Source: Melastoma dodecandrum (Eukaryota > Streptophyta > Magnoliopsida > Myrtales > Melastomataceae). From it: a DNA stretch of 64,000 nucleotides. A model generated the notes under the pieces. That model was not told the DNA's origin. It ran no database searches and was given only the letters and a program-made list of their open reading frames with translations. The translations under genes and the position numbers were made by a program. Positions 58,816-64,000 of the stretch are shown here, in pieces. Each line of letters starts with the position of its first letter. Positions within the stretch are counted from its first letter, which is position 1. Location of the stretch: the NCBI GenBank assembly GCA_029817715.1, contig JARUPY010000397.1, forward strand, positions 4,030,001 to 4,094,000, read 5' to 3'.

Positions 58816-59357
58816 CGATGGGACGATAAATTAGGAATCAGGATTGACAGGACCAGAAATCAATCGATCTTCTCATTCAACATAGGCTTGAAAAGCGCAA
58901 TCCGTCCTTCTCCTTTCTCCATTTCATCTTATTCTCGTTCCAATTTCGCGATCCCGAACTGCTCGAACAACTACTTGCACCAAAACGTGGCGATGCTCGT
59001 AACAAATCATAAACGGTGGGATGAATTCGGTAGCATTGGAAGCTAATTGAAATGATTGGTTTGCTTGAGATTTTTTTAAAAAAATATAAAATGAAATTAT
59101 TCAAAATAAGGCAATTCCCGTAAACGCCGTCGTTTCACGGGTAATACGACGCTCCAGCATGAGGCGTAGTGACGTCACCGTGACGTAGTCACCCCCGAGT
59201 CGCCCCCCACAAGCTCCGCCGTCGTCGTCATCGTCTTGTTCTTCTGCCACAGTCCACTCAACTCCAAACAGCCTCGAAGTTTTTGTCCTCATCCTCTTCT
59301 TTCCCGGTTTTCTTCCTGTCAAAGCCCTAAGCCGCCCTTCCACATACCCTATCCGCC
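58816..59357. other. Intergenic, upstream region of SMC1
   Basis: AT-rich to 59100, then GC-rich with GTGACGTCACCGTGACGTAG (59166-59189; ACGT-core elements typical of bZIP sites) and a probable 5' UTR ending just before the ATG at 59358. The two ACGT palindromes are the only regulatory signal that stands out. Confidence 0.55.
59168..59188. promoter_or_regulatory. Pair of TGACGT elements upstream of SMC1
   Basis: Two TGACG motifs about 14 bases apart (GTGACGTCAC then GTGACGTAG), resembling as-1/bZIP or E2F-independent cell-cycle promoter elements, 170-190 bases before the start codon. Role is inferred only from the motif. Confidence 0.4.
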
Positions 59358-62300
59358 ATGCCGTCCGTCGGAGGCGGCGGCGGCGCTGCGGCGTCGTCGG
59401 GGAAGATTCACCGACTGGAGGTAGAGAACTTCAAGTCCTACAGGGGACACCAAGTAATCGGACCCTTCCACGACTTCACCGCTATAATTGGCCCAAATGG
59501 CGCTGGTAAGTCCAACCTCATGGACGCCATCAGCTTCGTCCTGGGAGTGCGCACCGCTCACCTCAGGGGCTCGCAGTTGAAGGACCTGATTTATGCGGCG
59601 GACGACAGCGAGAGGGAGGCTAAAGGGAGGAAGGCGTTTGTGCGGATGGTTTACAGGATGGGCGACGGGACAGAGCTGGAGTTCACGCGGTCGATTACTG
59701 CGGCTGGGGGTAGTGAGTATAGGGTTGATGGGAGGGTTGTCGGGTGGGATGAGTACAAGTCTAGGTTGAAGGGGTTGGGTATTTTGGTTAGCGCCCGGAA
59801 TTTCTTGGTCTTCCAGGTGATCTTCCACGTTCTTGTTGTTTGCCTTTCCCTTTTTCTCCTTGAATGGAGTTTCTTTGTTGTTGACATTGTCGCAAAGTTT
59901 TGTTGCTGTTCAAATTCACATATTATGGTGGCATAGCAGCCTTTGAGATTCATTTCCTCCCTCATTTCTGAGGGATGCCCGTGTGATTGAGTGAAACGAT
60001 AAAGTTTGCTATTTTGGGTTAAATTTAGCCAGTTTTCTGGTGGTATTTTACGATGCACTGGTATGATAGGATGAAACTTCAGAGTGAATTTGAGAATTTA
60101 CGCATGTAATTCTGATATCGGAGTTTGCAATGTTGGTTCATAGATAGGGCGCTTTAGAATTCAGCCCCGGTTACTTTTGGGAAATGGACGAAAGTAGTTG
60201 TTAGATTGGGGAATCAGTGATTCTTGGTTGCCTGCTAGATGTACTGATTGCAACTATATATTTTTGGCCTATGGGTTTTGCATCAGGGTGATGTCGAGTC
60301 TATTGCATCCAAGAATCCAAAAGAGTTAACAGCGTTGCTGGAGCAGATATCGGGTTCAGAAGAACTTAAGAGAGATTATGAACAGCTTGAGGCAGATAAA
60401 GGAATAGCAGAGCAAAAATCAGTTGAAGCTTACGAGAAAAAAAAGCGTGTTGTTGCTGACAGGAAACAGAAGAAAGAGCAGAAGGAAGAAGCCGAGAAAC
60501 ACTTCCGTTTGCAGGATCAATTGGTAAGTAAATGCGTAAATTGGTTGGGAACTTACGTTTTTGAAGGCATAAACCTAGGATCTCTAGTGGATTTGATTAT
60601 TCATTCAACTAATGACTTATGCCATGTTACTGCAGAAAAACATTGATGGAAAAATTGTAAAAATGTAGATTAATTTGTGGATACCAGATACATTGTCCTT
60701 ACGTGGAGTCAATCAACTTCAAAGTGGAATGAGTTTTCGATTACTTTGGATTTCAACAGCAGGATTTCTATTTTTTTTTTGGACCTGTTTCCGTCACTAA
60801 ATCGAGGCCCAGTTTCACGTTGAACTGAAAATTAACATTTATTTTAGAAGATTTTCATGACATCTGGATTAGGGAATGTTTTAGCAGTGTCGTGCAAATT
60901 AGTTAACGATTGACGTGTCAGTTTGAGTAATGTACACATTTTTCAAATTTTTCAGAAAAGGGTGAAGGCTGAGTACTACTTATGGCAATTGTTCTACATG
61001 GAGAAAGATATCAATAAATTGAATGACGACCTTGATGTGGATGTGAAAAAAAGGCAAGATGTTATGCATGAACTTGAGGGTTTTGAGAATGAGGCAAGCA
61101 AAAAGAAGAAAGAGCAAGCCAAATATCAAAAGGAAATTGCACTATGTGAAAGAAAAATTTCTGAGAGAAGCCGCAGACTAGATAACAATGTGAGTGTATT
61201 CTGATTTATTATTCCCGATTACCGTATCACACATACAAGGCATGTTGTTTACTCTCCTTTTCATTCTCTCTAACTGAGGCATATGAAGCACTTTACATCT
61301 TTAGCATGATCTGCACAAATTATTGATGGTTTTTTGCTTTTGCTAAATTTTTCTAAACTAACATACACGACAAGGTTGCAAAAACAATTTCATTTTTTAA
61401 TACATGGCTGCTTAGAAATGCCTTTCAACAAGAAGCTGTTCTTGACTGGAATTTTTTCTATTATTTTTTCTCTCTTTCGTAATTGTTGGCATTTGAGGAA
61501 ATTTCGGTTGTCTTTTCTTGCTTTGATACTAAGCTGTTGGTATTGATGCATAAGTGTGTATGCTGTTGCGCCTCTTACTTTAAGAGGGGGACCTTTAGCC
61601 TGCGAGTGGTGTTTGATGGAAATGCCGGTGGGTTCTTCCTGCACTTGTTATTTTTGCATGCTTCTTGATCTTGAATGCATAAACTATTCTACTTAATAAA
61701 GATCGTTCATTACTTGCTCCTTTTATGCGACCAAAAATGGTCACATTTGAGCTTCGACAGACAGCAGCTATTCCTGAACTTATAATTCTATGGAATAGAT
61801 TGAATTGGTTAGGTCTAGCCTCTAGCTACAAGGTGATTGACCATATATCATATTGGTTAGGGAAATGAAGTGCGCGCTTCGTTGCAAGCTCATAAAATTA
61901 GTTGCATAGTATTGCCATTGCTTTAGGTCTTCCATATATTTGGCCTCTCTTAATTTTGTGCTAGTTTCTAGAGGATTGCTATATTTCTTGCTGTGCCTAT
62001 GACCGCTTGAATGAGAAAATGAGTTTCATTGTTACATTTATTTAGTAGACAACCTTTTCTAGCAAACACCTGTTAGGAATCCTTTCTTTGGGCATCTGTT
62101 TGCATTCTGATCTACCATTTGTTAACAGCAACCTCAGCTGCTAAAGTTGAAAGAGGAAACGTCTCGCATTCAATCTAAAATTGAAAATGCTCGAAAAGAA
62201 ATTGGCCGAAGAAAAAAAGAAGCTCGAAAGCATACGGATGAGATCAAAGTATTGCAGAAAGGCATTCAGGATGTTCAAGCAAAGCTGAAAGAACTGCGTG

Positions 62301-63797
62301 AAAATGGTAGAGATGGTGCACAGAAACTTCAGTTAAATGACGACGAGCTTCAGCATTATTTTAAAATGTAAGCTTATTTAATCTCTCCCCAAGTATAATC
62401 AACCAGGATGTTTGTTCTTATTACATTGGTCCTGCTGGATTTATTCTGTCTTTTTTGTGGAATTAATCATGTCAGAGTGTTGAGTACCCCTGTGCTGGAG
62501 TACTCGATAGTTTGGTTCATGGAGTATAGGGTAGTTTGAGTTGTTATTTGCACTGCATTATCAAAGCAACTCTTCTTGTCAGATTATAAGAAAATCTTGA
62601 ATCTGAACATAAGTAAATTGGCTTTTGTTTGAGTCGCCTGTAGATAAAATCCTAAGAACGAATCGGCCACACATGCAGTTATCTTTGTGCATCTGAACTT
62701 ATCGAAAGATGCTCATATGCATCCCGTGACTTGCTTGCCTGATCGATATCATGTATCGACTCCTTTGATATTGCTGAAAACCTATATGTGGCTTAGTAAT
62801 CATTTTCTTTATTGCTGGGAACCTTTTTCAATAGTCTGTGGATTTTAGCACTCCTAGGTGGCTGGAATAAAGTTATTCTTTCTTCATTGTATCCACAGAA
62901 TAAGTTTGGCAAATTTTTATATGTTCGCCTTGATGTTAGTTCTCTCTGTTATGCATGCTATGACACTACCTTTATACTTTCCATCACAACTTTATGTTTA
63001 CTTAAAACAACTGCATATATGACCTTTTATAATCCAACATTTCCATTTCAGAAAGGAGGATGCTGGTATGAAAACTGCGAAGCTAAGAGATGAAAAAGAT
63101 GTATGGGACAGGCAACAGCTTACCAATATTGAAGCCCAGAAAAACCTTGATGAAAATCTTCAGCAGTTGCACAATCGAGAGCGTGAATTGGAGTCCCAAG
63201 ATAAACAAATGCGCCAGAGGCTGGACAAAATTAGGGAATCTTCGGATAAGTACAAAAACGAAATCAAGGAGTTGAAGGAGGAACTGAAAGTTATGAAGGA
63301 TAAGAACCAAAATGCAAGGTATTTCAGTTTCTTGCGATTCTTGAAACTAGAACTGGTTTTTCTTTTACGTGTTTAACTCCGGCAATTATGAAGTCCTGCT
63401 GTGGCAACTATATACCCTATAGTTTGAAGCTTTCGGCTTATATGTAGGATAATATATGCTGCTGATATGCCAGCGTCTCCTTCTTACATTCCTTTTTATT
63501 GAGCTACCGTTGTTTGTTTTATGCAGGAGTAAGCATGAAAATCTGAAATTGCGGCTCAGTGAAGTGGAGGATAAGTTGAGTGAATCCAGAGCTGATAGAT
63601 ATGAGAACGAGAGGGATGCTAGATTATCTCAAGCAGTTGATAGTCTGAAACGCCTGTTTCGTGGGGTTCACGGACGAGTGACTGATGTCTGCAAGCCAAC
63701 ACAGAAAAAGTATAATCTTGCAGTTACTGTTGCTATGGGTAAATTTATGGATGCGGTTGTTGTTGAGGATGAGCAAACTGGGAAGGAATGCATTAAG
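59358..63797 (+). CDS. SMC1: Cohesin subunit SMC1 (5' six exons; gene continues past the window)
   Basis: Exons 59358-59816, 60287-60523, 60956-61189, 62129-62367, 63052-63318 and 63527-63797, all with GT/AG sites, give 569 residues in frame. SMC1 pairs with SMC3 as the ATPase ring of cohesin, holding sister chromatids and acting in DNA repair. Visible: a Gly/Ala-rich N-terminus, [14 protein letters not shown], Walker A GPNGAGKS at residues 45-52, [12 protein letters not shown], and [21 protein letters not shown] across the first splice, the SMC1 signature. A long coiled coil (exons 2-6) follows, with the start of the hinge ([37 protein letters not shown]). The last exon ends at a GTATGA donor; the remaining hinge, second coiled coil and ABC signature/Walker B lie beyond 64000. 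Confidence 0.95.
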
Positions 63798-64000
63798 GTA
63801 TGACCCAGTTTTTTTCACTTAGAAGAGCTGTCCTAATTGGTTTTTTTGTTCTCTTTCAAACTTCCTACCAGCATCAATTACCTTATCATCGCAACCCCAC
63901 CGCATCCTCTCTAAGCTAGCTTAATTACATACTATAGTTTGAACATTATGAAGAAAAACTATTTAGATAGCAATATGCTAGAACTAGTAGTTAAATGGCA
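63798..64000 (+). other. Start of SMC1 intron 6
   Basis: AT/pyrimidine-rich sequence after the donor at 63798; no acceptor seen before the window ends. Confidence 0.75.

Noticed and set aside
59651..60058. 135-codon minus frame over SMC1 exon 1 and intron 1
   Set aside because: Antisense to a well-supported exon; no independent features.

Overview
The window is nuclear DNA of a flowering plant, most likely a eudicot. It holds intron-containing plant genes (cohesin SMC1, a CML15/16-type calcium sensor, a TIR-only protein), a SIRE-type Ty1/copia retrotransposon and a large array of endogenous plant pararetrovirus (Caulimoviridae) DNA. Nothing prokaryotic or organellar was recognised.

Layout. 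1-755 is decayed intergenic sequence, interrupted by a 12.7 kb SIRE-like copia element (756-13451) with about 2.4 kb LTRs, a 5 bp target duplication (TAAAG), tRNA-iMet primer site, gag (nonsense codon plus frameshift), an intact pol ORF and a broken third ORF before the 3' LTR. 13452-22090 is a worn gene neighbourhood: a two-exon TIR-only gene (14156-15009, minus), relics of other TIR-gene copies, a multi-exon plant-mobile-domain-like gene (15432-17485, minus), a palindromic TAGTAAA repeat field (18130-18830) and a 28-base G run. 22091-25526 shows no gene.

25527-56095 is dominated by an endogenous pararetrovirus. One genome unit is about 8.1 kb (primer site to primer site): a large polyprotein ORF1 (movement protein, capsid with CCHC knuckle, aspartic protease, RT, RNase H, long C-terminal extension) and a 124-aa ORF2 of unknown function. 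Two copies (B then A) lie head-to-tail on the minus strand. B meets copy C head-to-head at 40979-41052, making a palindrome with arms of roughly 7 kb. The right arm plus about 560 bp of flanking plant DNA occurs again as copy D, a 7.84 kb tandem duplication with ATCCA at its joint. B, C and D all lack the same first ~262 codons of ORF1; A has the full 5' end but an amber codon before the protease. B and C have otherwise open 1958-codon frames, D has a frameshift, and ORF2 is open in all four.

56653-64000 is ordinary plant DNA: an intronless CML gene, a decayed 3' end of a P4-ATPase (aminophospholipid flippase) gene, and the first six exons of SMC1, which runs off the window at the start of its hinge.

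All statements come from reading the sequence; no database search was run. Exon boundaries were placed by GT/AG sites and frame continuity.
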